Assembly: GCA_037127315.1 (NCBI GenBank)
Contig: JBBBDQ010001921.1
Span: 337,501-401,500, forward strand
Length of the DNA: 64,000 bases
Reading direction: 5' to 3'
From: Ascarosepion bandense
Taxonomy: Eukaryota; Mollusca; Cephalopoda; Sepiida; Sepiidae
Shown here: positions 43,880 through 54,140 of the stretch, piece after piece
How positions within the stretch are numbered: the first letter of the stretch is position 1
Layout: every line of letters begins with the position of its first letter
The notes under the pieces: generated by a model
What the model was told of the DNA's origin: nothing
What the model saw: only the letters and a program-made list of their open reading frames with translations
The model's database searches: none
Position numbers and translations under genes: made by a program

Positions 43880-44168
43880 TCAGTTACGTGATACACATTT
43901 CTGGAAATCTCAAAAACAATATAACTGACTAGGCAGAAGAATTTCCTGCAGTAGGATACTATTACTGTCAGCGATAGACTGGTTGCTATCCAAGGCTATA
44001 GAACCTAATCTGTTCTGTTATTTAACCCATAACTGGAAGGAAGAGATAGAGTAATACCTTTCCCAAGGGTATTTGCACGTAAGTGAATGCAATGAATTCA
44101 ACTGAAATTCAAACTCAGCTCCCTGGTTTCTCGTTCTGAGCCGATATCCACTGTGCCACAATGCACAT
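43880..44168 (-). mobile_element. SINE-A, diverged full copy
   Basis: CAGTTACGTGATACAC at the low end and TCTCGTTCTGAGCCGATATC at the head. It is followed by three extra head units. Confidence 0.8.
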
Positions 44169-44715
44169 CCAAGGCTGTAGAACCTAATCTGTCCTGTTAT
44201 TTAACCCATAACCGGAAGGAAGAGACAGATTAAAACTTTTCCCAAGGGTATTTTCAATGAAAGTGAATAATGCAATGAATTCAACTGAAATTCAAACTCG
44301 GCTCCCTGGTTTCTCGTTCTGAGCCGATATCCACTGTGCCACAATGCACATCCAAGGCTGTGGAACCTAATCTGTCCTGTTATTTAACCCATAACCGGAA
44401 AGAAGAGACAGATTAAAACTTTTCCCAAGGGTATTTTCAATGAAAGTGAATAATGCAATGAATTCAACTGAAATTCAAACTCGGCTCCCTGGTTTCTCGT
44501 TCTGAGCCGATATCCACTGTGCCACAATGCACATCCAAGGCTGTAGAACCTAATCTGTCCTGTTATTTAGCCCATAACCGGAAGGAAGAGACAGATTAAA
44601 ACTTTTCCCAAGGGTATTTTCAATGAAAGTGAATAATGCAATGAATTCAACTGGAATTCGAACTTGGCTCCCTCATTTCTCATCTCGTTCTGAGCTGATG
44701 TCCACTGCATTACAG
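44169..44715 (-). repeat. tandem amplification of the SINE-A 5' half, 183-bp period
   Basis: CCAAGGCTGTAGAACC recurs at 44171, 44354 and 44537, exactly 183 bp apart. Each unit holds the head with box B (GAGTTTGAATTTC on the minus strand) and box A-like sequence and the proximal body. Units 1 and 2 are almost identical; unit 3 has a diverged head (CTCATTTCTCATCTCG). Confidence 0.9.
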
Positions 44716-45174
44716 ATGACCATCACAAAATGCTATAACATACTAATGGATCATATTACAAAGTCCAAGGAAAATCTTCTTCTACCAGTTCACAAAATTA
44801 TAAAGATATGCAAAGAAATTACTAACCACTGTTTAACAGCTATCACTGAATATATATACTAGGCTCTTGATAAGAACAGTAAAGCCTGAGCTGTTGTTCT
44901 AGATATCTTGAAACCATTTGACAGGGTTTGGCATGCTGGCGTTTTGTTCAAGCTACAGGTCTATGGTATTTCTGGACAACTGTTCAATTTAACCCAATCA
45001 TTCCTATCAAATTGTGAAATGAAGATTGTTCTGATTGGGCAAAAAAAAAGAAGTACTTCCAGTGCTTTTTATACAAACACCGGTATCCCTCAAGGCTCTA
45101 TACTAGGCCCTATATTTTTTCTGAACTTTATCAGTGATCTTCCTGATGTAATCATTTCATGTTGTAGAGGAACA
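44716..45174 (+). pseudogene. jockey-like LINE reverse transcriptase, first part
   Basis: Translation shows CLTAITEYIY, then AVVLDILKPFDRVWHAGVLF (RT motif with the first catalytic Asp, D-x-x-K-x-F-D-x-V-W-H), NTGIPQGSILGPIFF (PQGSxLGP intact) and NFISDLPDVI. Only a stop after EYIY and a few changes break the frame. This RT block is missing from the 9641-11595 copy, so the two complement each other in describing the family. It is interrupted at about 45175. Confidence 0.85.
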
Positions 45175-45775
45175 TCCCATCCTACCCCGGAATGGATATG
45201 GTCTGGTTTATAAAAGACTGTGACTAGAACGAACTGATAGCATACGTCATTAGACAGAAGCATAAGTCACTAGACGGACTCATACGTCATAGACAGAGAC
45301 ATTTTCTACTTGATCATTATTCCTGTTACTATTCGTTGGTTGTTCTTGTATGTCTATTGGTTTATTGTACTGTTGTATAATAAATCTCTTATAATCTATC
45401 TTCAGTGTTAAGTATTATTCTTGCACTGTTCTTTTCCCTGATTATTCCTTCCCGGTATATATCATTTCACACGTGTTGTGGAGTAGTTTTCTGCACTGAA
45501 GGTTATAATTGGGCTATGTCAGTTGCTAATCGACTTAACATACCCAAAATGTTAGGAACTTGGTAATCTTCCACTGAAAGCTGACTCCTTAGTATTCGGC
45601 TAACTCATCAAGTAATATCAACTACCTAGTAGTTCTACTGAACTCCAACAGAACTCTAAAAAATTCCTATGAATTTCCCAAGAACTTCTCCCGTTAACTT
45701 CCTGTTAACTCTTATTAATATAGGAGGGAGAGTCCATTATCTGAGGAATAGGTGTGTTTCCCCATAACAACAAGT
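45175..45775 (+). mobile_element. LTR-like insertion in the LINE
   Basis: The RT reading (DVIIS) stops here and resumes at 45776 with SIYADN, so about 600 bp is inserted. The insert has TTTATAAAAGACTG (TATA-like) at 45206, an AATAAA at about 45379, and ends with CCCCATAACAACA. TG...CA ends and a promoter to poly(A) order suit a solo LTR. I could not find a clear target duplication. Confidence 0.45.
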
Positions 45776-46715
45776 AAGCATCTATGCAGATAACACCACC
45801 GTTTACTCCCATCTCAAAAAGAAATCTGTCAAGGCTGAGAAATTAAACCTTGCTACTGCTCTTGAAAAGGATATACAATCTGTGATGAAATAGAATAGGA
45901 ATTGGTTTGTAAATATTAATGCTTCCAAAATGAAACTGCTCTGCTTTAATCACTGTAGAGAAAGTTTCCTACCTGTTATCAGTATGGATGACGTTAATCT
46001 CCTTGAAGACAACACACTGTGCCTCCTTGGTCTCACTCTCTCAACCAAACTCAAGTGAAATGACTATATCAAATCTGTAGCTGCATCTATGGAAAGAAAA
46101 GTTGGGTCATTCTGTCAAGCTGGAAGTTTTTCTTATCAGAATCCATTTTGCACATTTATAAATCTACCATTCGTTCATGTATTGAATACTGTTGCCTTGT
46201 TTGGTTGGGTGTTCCTTTTATTCATCTTGAGGTTTTCAACAAAATTCAAAGGAGGATTTGCAGTGTAATTTAACCTGACTTGGCAATTCAAATTCAGTTA
46301 CTTTCTCACCGTTGGGATGTCTCTTCCCTCTGTCTTTTCCACAGATATTTTCATGGCTTTTGCTCTGACAAACTTTTTTTCTTTGGTGCCTTGACCACAT
46401 GAATTTACTCATGCTACTTGATTGGCATTAAGGTCCCACCCATTAACTATCAAATGTAACTTCCACTTCTACTCCAACAGTTTTTTTCTTGCACTTCTCG
46501 CATGTGGAAGTCCCTTCCTAAATACTTGTTTTTCTTATAGCTGCAATATTGAAAAGTTTAAATGCAACATCGATTGCCATCATCTTTCTCCCTAAATTCC
46601 ATCAACCTCTTATCCTTTCTTCTGCATCCCCTGTACTCCTTTTTCCTCTTTCAGTACCCTGCTGCACACCAGTGGCAGTTCTGCCATGCCTGGGGTGAAA
46701 TGATTATAAAAAAAA
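45776..46715 (+). pseudogene. jockey-like LINE reverse transcriptase, second part and 3' tail
   Basis: SIYADNTTVYSHLKKK (the YADD box with the second Asp changed to Asn), ALEKDIQSVM, WFVNINASKMKLLCF (the N-x-x-K-T-x-x-L-x-F motif), CLLGLTLSTKLK, then the C-terminal region in several frames. It ends CACCAGTGGCAGTTCTGCC, GGGGTGAAATGATT and an A-run at 46715. The A-run abuts PLE sequence, so the LINE landed in a PLE. Confidence 0.85.
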
Positions 46716-47225
46716 ACACTTTTTACAAACAAAAATTCGGTTTGCCCATAGGGGTCACCTAACAGTAGTGTTCTTACTTGCTTCTTTCTGGAATGCTTAG
46801 AATCTGACCCATTCAAACACATCATATCTAACAGATCTACTTACCTAAGATATATAGATGACAGCCTTCTAACAATCTTTCAACTAAACTTGCAAACAAA
46901 TTAGCTATCCCTTACACTGGGATCATTACCACTATCTCCAAGACAATTGGTGATATAATCAGGAAAAAAATATCCCAAGCTCCATTTGAAAAACTAAAAT
47001 TATCAGATAAAATGTCTACAGTAAAAAAACGTGTTTGTAAAAGAGACATCACTTGATCTAAAAACTTGCATCCACAAACACGAGAGAGACTTTTGTCTAG
47101 ACAAATGTTCCACCTTTTCTCATTTTACCTCGAAACAACGTGGGACATAAGTTTGATTTCACTAATGCTAGCCTAATTAAAATAGATTATATTCCTTTAA
47201 GAAGAAAATATTTGTAAACATGATA
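46716..47225 (+). pseudogene. Penelope-like element reverse transcriptase fragment
   Basis: FYKQKFGLPIG followed after a frameshift by SPNSSVLTCFFLECLESD and TYLRYIDDSLLTIF. G-L-P-x-G-S-P...S-x-L...RYIDD is the PLE RT core; PLEs have RYVDD where LINEs have YADD. Further on come ISKTIGDIIRKKIS and a thumb-like region with several stops. The N-terminal RT and the GIY-YIG domain are missing here. Priming by PLEs uses an endonuclease of the GIY-YIG type rather than the LINE endonuclease. Confidence 0.8.
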
Positions 47226-47493
47226 ATAACATAACTATATAACTATAAACTATAACACTCGCTTAAAGCATAAAATTACATCACCAGCTTTCTACATATC
47301 CATTTTTCATGAATCTGTCTATGAAGTATGGTCCTAGTCATATGCCGAGTTTCATGGTCATGCGATCTTCAGATGACTTTATATATATCCTGCTGTAGCT
47401 CTTTTTATGAATTAGGTTAGTAAGCTAATTTTTCATGACAACCTTTGTTGAGTTATTTAATGATGAACTGTGTGTAAGGCACTCAGTGAGGAT
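47226..47493. other. no recognisable feature
   Basis: AT-rich DNA with ATAACTATAAACTATAACAC. It may be PLE 3' sequence. Confidence 0.35.
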
Positions 47494-48105
47494 CTACACT
47501 ACCAGCCATAATTATTAGGCCATGCCAGTGTTTTCAAAAAATGATGTATTTCATACTATTTTTAGTATTTACTGCCAAGTAAGTCACTGTAAATGAAAAT
47601 AGAATGGTTCTTTTGTTATTATTACTTTGCAAAATTTTTCAAGGCAAATAGTGACAATTTGCTCATCGCACCATTTAGAATTGCTATATATATATATATA
47701 TATATATACATATACACACTACCTGCCATAATTATTAGGCCACCCCAGAGTTTTAAACAAATGATGTATTTCATACTACTTTTTAGTATTTACTGCCAAG
47801 AGAATAATTGTAAATGAAAATAGAACGGTTCTTTTGTTAATATTGCACAATAACATGTGCATCAAATGAATTTATAAATATTTAATAATTACCTATATTG
47901 CAGTTTCATCATTGAAAGAATGAAGAAAATTTAGGGTGATTCGGATGAGTTCATCTTTGCTTCTTTGCCTTGTAAAACTTTGCAAAGTAATAATAACAAA
48001 AGAACTATTCTATTTTCATTTAGAATTATCCACTTAAAAATAGTATGAAGTACATAATTTATTTTAAAAAACTGGGGTGGCCTAATAATTATGGCTGGTA
48101 GTGTA
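47494..48105. mobile_element. long-TIR MITE, Tc1/mariner type, with a duplicated left end
   Basis: The left end TACACTACCAGCCATAATTA (47497) and the right end TAATTATGGCTGGTAGTGTA (48085-48104) are exact complements apart from small changes. Inverted pairing extends about 165 bp inwards through AGAACCATTCTATTTTCATT-like sequence and the TTTGCAAAGTAATAATAAC block. A second left end (ACACTACCTGCCATAATTA) sits at 47717. TA ends fit Tc1/mariner. No transposase. Confidence 0.75.
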
Positions 48106-48895
48106 AGTCACTATTAAGTAGGGAACCAGACTAGGTTTGCTAACCATTATTCCATACTGAGGCACCTGTATTGGATAAGATGTATATGCATATAAAACTA
48201 AATATGGAATATTACATATGTGAGTATTTTTCCAGTGCTTTTGGCATGTGCATTTTGGTTTGCGTATGTGTATGTATATTTTTATTCATGCATGTGTCCA
48301 CTAGTTTGTCAGCTTTCCTAACACAATATTTTATGGGCTAGTGTGGTTTAATTTCATTTTCTTATAAATTGAAAACAAAATCCAAATAATTAAGTTAGAT
48401 TTTGGTGGTCAATGTCCCTTTTCATTTTGTTTCCCTTCCATTGTTGTTGTTGCAATTTCCATTGTTATTTGTATTCCTTTTGTCTGCAGTTTTGGCTTTT
48501 ATTACAAACATTTCTACAGTTTATTAATAGCTTCCTATCTTTTTTTAATTCAATTAACTTATTTTCGTGGCTTTCTTTTCATTACAGTTTCAAATGATTT
48601 GTTTTCATTCTCCTTTCTGACACCATTTTTATTATTACTCATTGAAGTATTTATTTTCTCCTGTTTAAATAATTGGTAGATATATTATTGTTATTATTTT
48701 TATTTTATTATTAATATTATTGATATTAGTAGTAATAATAATAATAGTAGTAACAGACAATTTATATTTATTTTATGTTGTTATTTGTATTTTTTCTTAT
48801 TATTAGAAGTCGTACTAATAAGTAAAATGTCAGGGTGATGTACTTGCAGAATAAATTTTTTTTTTTTTTAAATTCCAAGCTTTACCAATGATTTT

Positions 48896-48896
<1 letters not shown>
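48106..48896. other. no recognisable feature
   Basis: AT-rich, with T-rich and ATTATT-rich stretches (48640-48800) and a T-run at about 48858-48870. No coding motif. Confidence 0.4.

Positions 48897-48981
<85 letters not shown>
48897..48981. repeat. compound (GA)n(GT)n microsatellite
   Basis: About 20 GA units pass directly into about 22 GT units. A smaller GA tract lies at 49057-49095, each preceded by the same GATTTTAGTGA. Confidence 0.95.
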
Positions 48982-48983
<2 letters not shown>

Positions 48984-49117
48984 ATAATAAGTGAGAGAAA
49001 TAATGTGTCAAGCTGGTTGGAGATTTGATGAGCAAGAGAAAGAAAATGATTTTAGTGAGAGAGAGAGAGAGAGAAAGAAAGAGAGAGAGAGAGATAAGCA
49101 TGAAAAATCAAATAAAA

Positions 49118-49215
49118 ATCAGAGGGTTGGTTGAAAATTTATGTACCAGCTCTCTTCATTAATTGGCGTTCATGGCTCCCCATGATTCAACCTTGCTTGG
49201 AGTGAAATGATTAAA
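49118..49215 (+). repeat. short retroposon sharing the LINE 3' tail
   Basis: CAGAGGGTTGGTTGAAAATT, TATGTACCAGCTCTCTTC and GGCGTTCATGGC are not LINE sequence, but the last 30 bp (AACCTTGCTTGGAGTGAAAT, then GATTAAAAG) is the LINE tail. A second copy is at 55948-56055. Confidence 0.65.
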
Positions 49216-49678
49216 AGAATTTGCCATTCACAGGATATATTGAAAGCAAGAAAGACAAAGGGAAACAATTAGCTGATTAGAATTTAACTAAAACATCTTG
49301 AAGTGGCATAACTCATGGAATGAGACTAATCTACTCCAGTGATCAAAATACAGTGTTCAGTTCAACATTTCAATCATCTGAAGAAAGTCTTGGTGTACAG
49401 GGTCCGAAACATAAATATGATAATAAAGATGAAGAAAACAATTTAAATGTTGTAAAATCTCACAAATATAAACAAATATAGAATTCATTTGTTTACATAA
49501 ATTCTTTTCACTGTTGCTACTCCCATATATCAGTTAATTCAGAACAATTTCCTCACAAATGAAGATGAAATTTGGAGTGACATAAATATGTTTCCACAGA
49601 AGGATACTGAGAATTTTATGAATGGAAAATGATAGTGTAATTGAAGACGTTTTAAGGGAAATGAAAACAAAAAGGATA
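49216..49678. other. small RTE-like scrap, otherwise unrecognised
   Basis: 49222-49275 translates to LPFTGYIESKKDKG, matching the L-T-x-T-G-x-x-E-x-K motif near the end of the RTE-like LINE. The remainder is AT-rich. CTGAAGAAAGTC...GAAACA at about 49378-49412 resembles the hammerhead core but lacks a paired stem. Confidence 0.5.
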
Positions 49679-49815
49679 TTTTTTTTTATAATTGTGTCAC
49701 CCCAAGCAAGGCATTTTACTGCCACTGTTGTGCAGGGGATTACATAGGAAGAAAGTTATGAGAAAGAGTGACAGGTTATAGGGGGTGACAGGAGGTTGGT
49801 AAGAGAAGGATGACT
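49679..49815 (-). repeat. jockey-like LINE 3' tail, truncated
   Basis: Poly(T), GTGTCACCCCAAGCAAGGC, ACTGCCACTGTTGTGCAG. Closely similar to the next copy at 49904. Confidence 0.75.
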
Positions 49816-49821
49816 GTGGCC

Positions 49822-49880
49822 ATAAAGTGAGGGATCAGTTTATATATTGATTGTAATGTACAATTGATCCCCCACTTTAT
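49822..49880. repeat. 59-bp palindromic mini-element
   Basis: ATAAAGTGAGGGATCAG and TGATCCCCCACTTTAT are inverted repeats of 16 bp with one mismatch, with an AT-rich centre. The same element, more diverged, lies in the SINE-A linkers and at 26752 and 27028. It stands exactly between two LINE tails. Confidence 0.75.
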
Positions 49881-49903
49881 ATCCACATTATAATAGTATA
49901 GAA

Positions 49904-50235
49904 TTTTTTTTTTAATCATATCGCCCCAAGCAAGGCATTATACTGCCACTGTTTTGCAGGCGGTTACATAGAAGGAGTGTTATGAGAAAGAGTGACAGTT
50001 TATAGGGGGGTGTCAGGAAGAGGGTAAGAGAAGGATGAGAATACTGATGAGAGTGGAGTGGATGGAGAAAGGAGCATGAGAGAGAGGATGCAGGTTAGTG
50101 AGATAGGAGATGACTATTGGCTTTACATTTAGAATTCTTGAAGATTGTAGCTGTCAGGAAAAAAGTAAGCAGAAGTGAATTCCACAGGTGGGAAGTGCGA
50201 GAAAAGAAGCTGCTGGAGTAGAATTTGTGTTTACA
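49904..50235 (-). repeat. jockey-like LINE 3' end, truncated
   Basis: Poly(T), ATATCGCCCCAAGCAAGGC, then antisense C-terminal coding (WNSLLLTFFL on the minus strand; SSSFFSRTSHLWNSL matches SSCFLSHTSCLWNSL at 60165). Confidence 0.75.
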
Positions 50236-50242
50236 ATTTAAT

Positions 50243-50485
50243 GGTTTTGTAATTAGAATTAGAAAGGCATAAAGTTTCTGGGACACGTAATAAAAAATGT
50301 GGGTTTGGAGAATTTAACACTCACAGGACATACTGAAAACAAGAAAAAAAGGGACAAACATTGAGTAATAAAGGTTATGTAAATGGATGGCGGAACAGGG
50401 AATGGTGGGATAATAAAAAGAGAAACATTGCTCAGCTACAAGGGATAGGAAGCTATGGAGATCTATGATCGCCCATGTTCTAAAG
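50243..50485 (+). pseudogene. RTE-like LINE C-terminal fragment
   Basis: In shifting frames: VGLENLTLTGYTE-like residues at about 50300-50345 and CSATRDRKLWRSMIAHVL at about 50430-50485. This matches the end of the element at 53643-53873 (RATRDRDMWKAMITYVL). Confidence 0.65.
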
Positions 50486-50519
50486 GGATATTGCACAGAG
50501 AACAAGGAAACACCTTCTG

Positions 50520-50670
50520 TTTTCGAAAATTAAAAAATAGATTTTTCATCAAACTTTAACTAAATCAACTTTCTCATTATAACCGAACATTAAAAAAATA
50601 CTTTAAAACCCTATTTTTTTGGCATTAAATAACCCACAGAGGTGTTGATATGCCATTAAACAAAACTCAC
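50520..50670 (+). repeat. retroposon-D tail
   Basis: TTTTTCATCAAACTTTAACT, AACCGAACATTAAAAAAATA and GTGTTGATATGCCATTAAAC, as at 31060-31165. Confidence 0.6.
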
Positions 50671-51512
50671 TCACTTCTTTCTCTGATTAAATCTCCCATC
50701 CAATCCATACATTATTCTCTCACTATTTCCAACTTTTTCACTCATACTTTTTTGACATATTCTCTCTCTAAAATCCTTTTCCTTGTCTATGCTCATTCAC
50801 CATAACCTTTGAATTCTTAAATTTCATTATATGTTTTCACTTTGCAAAATCTCCTTATATTAACGGGAACTGTATCTGTTTCTAATTTCACCAAAATTGG
50901 ATGTTCTATGTATGATGCACCATTGTTAAGGTTCTAAATTATAAAGATCTTGTGGAAGAACCAGCCAGTACTCAACTAGAATAGAAGTTGTGTCTGACAT
51001 TATTTATTGTATTAAAAATACAATTATGGCACAAGGCCGAAAAAAGGGGAGGGGTAGAGGTTGGTTCTCACTTAAGTATCCTATACCTAGCTGAACACTA
51101 TCACGACCCATTCACTCATTACAATATGCTCAATCACCAAAAGAAGCCATCTATCGACTCCTTAGAAGTTGGGTTTGACTGACCAAAAAATCCACTGGGG
51201 CAAATTGGTAGGTGGTTTAAATAATAACCCCGGGAGATCCCATTCTGTTACAGGCAAGTCTATTCTGTAAGCAGTGATTGGTTGATAATTTCAGTGTGTA
51301 CATTGAGCTCCATAAATATTGAGCACAATATCCACCATTTGTCTTTGGGCCACATAGGGACATGTATTCAGTTACAACCCTGTTTATTTTTGTCTGCCAA
51401 CTGGACGCTAGTTGGAAACATCAGGAAGGTGAGTGTTATACTCTTGAATATTCACCTTCCTACAGGGAGACAAAAGAAGACAGCCATATTGAAAGGTAAG
51501 TTATTTGACTTC
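50671..51512. other. unclassified, with splice-site-like signals
   Basis: At about 51467-51496, TTCCTACAG precedes GGAGACAAAAG and GAAAG|GTAAGT follows, so a 30-nt stretch has consensus acceptor and donor signals. GGCACAAGGCCGAAAAAAGG at about 51027 resembles a fragment common in cephalopod repeats. No coding gene can be supported. Confidence 0.3.
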
Positions 51513-51903
51513 TGTAACACCCCAACGATCGGTCCAAACAATTTCTCCAGCGGCCGTTCTCCACGCTGTGATGTTTGCCGGGAGTTTGTTGAAAATGTTG
51601 GAGCCTCAAGCTGGGGGTACAAGATTAAACTATAAGGAACGAACTTCCACAACTTGGATGAGTTGAAAGGATGCTTTATTTCATTTAGAGTTAGCCTTTT
51701 CGGTTGGGGCAGGCAAATGTGACACACAGCTCTAACTCTAATTAATGGAGATCAAATCCGAACTGACCGAAACAAGACGAACGGAGGTTCTACTTCAAGC
51801 ACACACCCGGCGGAACTAACTCAACTCAACTGATTCACTTCTATTTATTTAAAATTAATCCGGAAATCCGGAAATGCTTTAGACCAGCGGGTGATAACCA
51901 TTG
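51513..51903 (-). mobile_element. candidate solo LTR
   Basis: On the minus strand it runs from TGGTTATCACCCGCTGG to GATCGTTGGGGTGTTACA, giving TG...CA ends with complementary tips (ATCACCC / GGGGTGT). AATAAAG with downstream GT-rich sequence lies near 51680. GC and CpG content is clearly above its surroundings, suggesting a younger insertion. No target duplication found, and the 91-residue ORF has no motif. Confidence 0.4.
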
Positions 51904-52740
51904 GCGACTGTAAGTCTGAAATTTCAGTTATTTTTTTTTATCTTAATAAAACTTCCGCCGGAAAATTCTTAATGTGTGGTAAAGACACAGTAAAAGACAG
52001 CCTTTGACCTGGTCATTCAAAAAACCTATTTCCTGAACTTTATCTCTTATCACATTAAATCACCAAGTCAAATATTTACCGGAAGAGTGGTAGGATTTAA
52101 AACAGTAATCTGATACCCTTTTCTCTTCCACAATTTTCCTCATAAAAGAAAAAGCGTTTATTTATTTATTTATTCTCTTGTTTTTCACTTTTGTTAAACA
52201 AAACATGTTTTTAAACTATTTTCTATTCTTAACCATTTTCTATTTTAATCTATTATAATAAAATACATATTTTACAAAGCACCTTAATATATGCCTAGTT
52301 ATCGTGTCACACTTCTACATAAATTTGATTTAAAAAGTGCAAGTGTATGTGATGCAAAGTTTTCTGTCTCTGTTTATAAATCAGTTGCCATCTATTCATA
52401 TATGGTGGGCCAGAAGATTAACTAAGCCCTTCTACCCCATTATGACATTCTCACTTGGAATCAAGAAGCAAAAATGGTGCCAGATTAGATGGTAGTATGC
52501 TAGAGTGTCGAATGGGCAAATTGACAAACAAAAAAATAGTCAAACTGACTAAATGAGGAGTGGACATAATGTCAAAAAGACAACGTTTCACAAAAAAAAA
52601 TGTTGTACAAATAAAAATGAACTTATCATAATTTTAAAAACTCTGTTCAAATAATCAATTAAGCTATTCAAATTTTTTATTGCTTAGTTTTGACATCATT
52701 TAATAAATAATAGCCTAAAAGTGATTTAGACTCCGTGAAA
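51904..52740. other. no recognisable feature
   Basis: AT-rich DNA. Confidence 0.4.
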
Positions 52741-52986
52741 CATAGAAGTTATTCCAGGATTTCATCATCAGAGGCCACATTTTAAAACAATATAAGGTAT
52801 GCAGATGATACAGTGCTGATAGAGGAAACTACAAGACCTCCTACAGAAGGTAGCTGAAGAAAGTAACAAGAAATAACTAGAAATAAACTGCAAGAAAACC
52901 GAATGCATGGTCAACAGTAAAAAGGGCAGCCCAACATGCCAAATGCAGGTCAGGGATACTAGAATCAAGCAGGTACAAAAATTTAA
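52741..52986 (+). pseudogene. RTE-like LINE, RT palm fragment, left of insertion
   Basis: IRYADDTVLI-type box (AAGGTATGCAGATGATACAG), then a deletion and LLQKVAEESN, then INCKKTECMV and IKQVQKF. The reading stops at 52986 where the antisense LINE tail begins. Confidence 0.8.
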
Positions 52987-53296
52987 TTTTTTTTTTTTTT
53001 TTTTAATCATTTCACCCCAAGCAAGGCGGAAACGCCACTGATGTGCATGGGGCTACATAAATGTAAAAAGATTAATTAGAAAAGAGTGAGGAGTACAAAC
53101 TAGTTAGAAAGGAACAATAGAAAGCTGAGAAAGCAGGTGCGATGACAGATACATAGGTGGAGAGAAAGGGAAGGTTATACAGGGGTGGGGAGAGAGCTAG
53201 AGTCCAGTGGTTAGTAGATGAGTATTGACTTTGCATTTAAATTTCTGGAGGTTGTAACCTTCAGGAAAGCAAGAATATGGGAGCGAGTTCCACAAA
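52987..53296 (-). repeat. jockey-like LINE 3' end inserted in RTE-like LINE
   Basis: Poly(T) of about 17, CATTTCACCCCAAGCAAGGC, through the antisense C-terminal end (GGAGGTTGTAACCTTCAGG). Nearly the same 3' UTR as 60230-60475, so it is a recent insertion. Confidence 0.85.
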
Positions 53297-53873
53297 GTGT
53301 TATAACAGAAGATGGAAAGTGTGACACAGAGATCTGAAGGCGAATTGGCATGGTGAAGGAAGCATTCCAGAAGTTGAGTAAGGTATTAAGAAACAGGACA
53401 ATTTCGCTAGAAAGAAAGAAGAGAGTACTGGATTGCTATGTGCTGTCAGTTCTTCAATATGGCAGTGAATGCTGAACAATATCATCAAAGATGAAGGAAA
53501 AACTTGAAGCAACTGAAATGTGGTTCTACAGAAGCATGCTCTGAATATTATGGATCGAGCATGTAAGCAATGATGAGGTTTTGGAAAGAATATTAACGAA
53601 AAGAAAATTAATATTGAGCATCAGGAAGAGACAACTGAAGTGTTAGGGACATGCAATGAGAAAGAAGGGCTTGGATAACCTGATACTAACAGGCCAGACA
53701 GAGGGGAAAAAGAGACAGGGGAAAGCAGCAGATAATATATTTGAAGGACCTGAGCAGGTGGATGATGAAATGAGAGCTGCATCGCGTAACAGGAAAAGCA
53801 TGCTAAGAGCCACCAGGGATAGGGATATGTGGAAAGCCATGATCACCTACGTCCTGAAAGAACAAGGCACATA
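53297..53873 (+). pseudogene. RTE-like LINE, C-terminal part, right of insertion
   Basis: Continues VITEDGKCDTEIRRRIGM, EAFQKLSKVL, LDCYVLSVLQYGSEC (one stop), KEKLEATEMWFYRSML, and an open frame 53656-53873 with KKGLDNLILTGQTEGK and SMLRATRDRDMWKAMITY, ending at a stop. Homologous to 27306-28031, and extends beyond it to the natural C terminus. Confidence 0.85.
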
Positions 53874-54140
53874 AAATCAGATTTGTAAGCAGGGGTCATT
53901 TATTTTGTTCTATTTCTCACTAAATTTAATTGTGTGTTTTCACATATATATGGTCCTTAAGGACTATAAATAAAAAAATTAATTCTTTACTATAGCTTGA
54001 ATACAAATCTTTGTTTAAATAGTTAGCAATTATGTAGAAATTTTGTTTTTCATCAGAGTTTATTTACTGGCATGATACTTGCATGTTAAGTGAAAGATAT
54101 TCTATTGTAGACAGATTTCTGGTCTTTCATCATTAATCAG
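53874..54140. other. no recognisable feature
   Basis: AT-rich DNA. Confidence 0.4.

Noticed and set aside
52725..52790. Minus-strand CTGATGATGAAATCC as a hammerhead core
   Set aside because: The stem that can be drawn ends in CGGAG and not GAAA.
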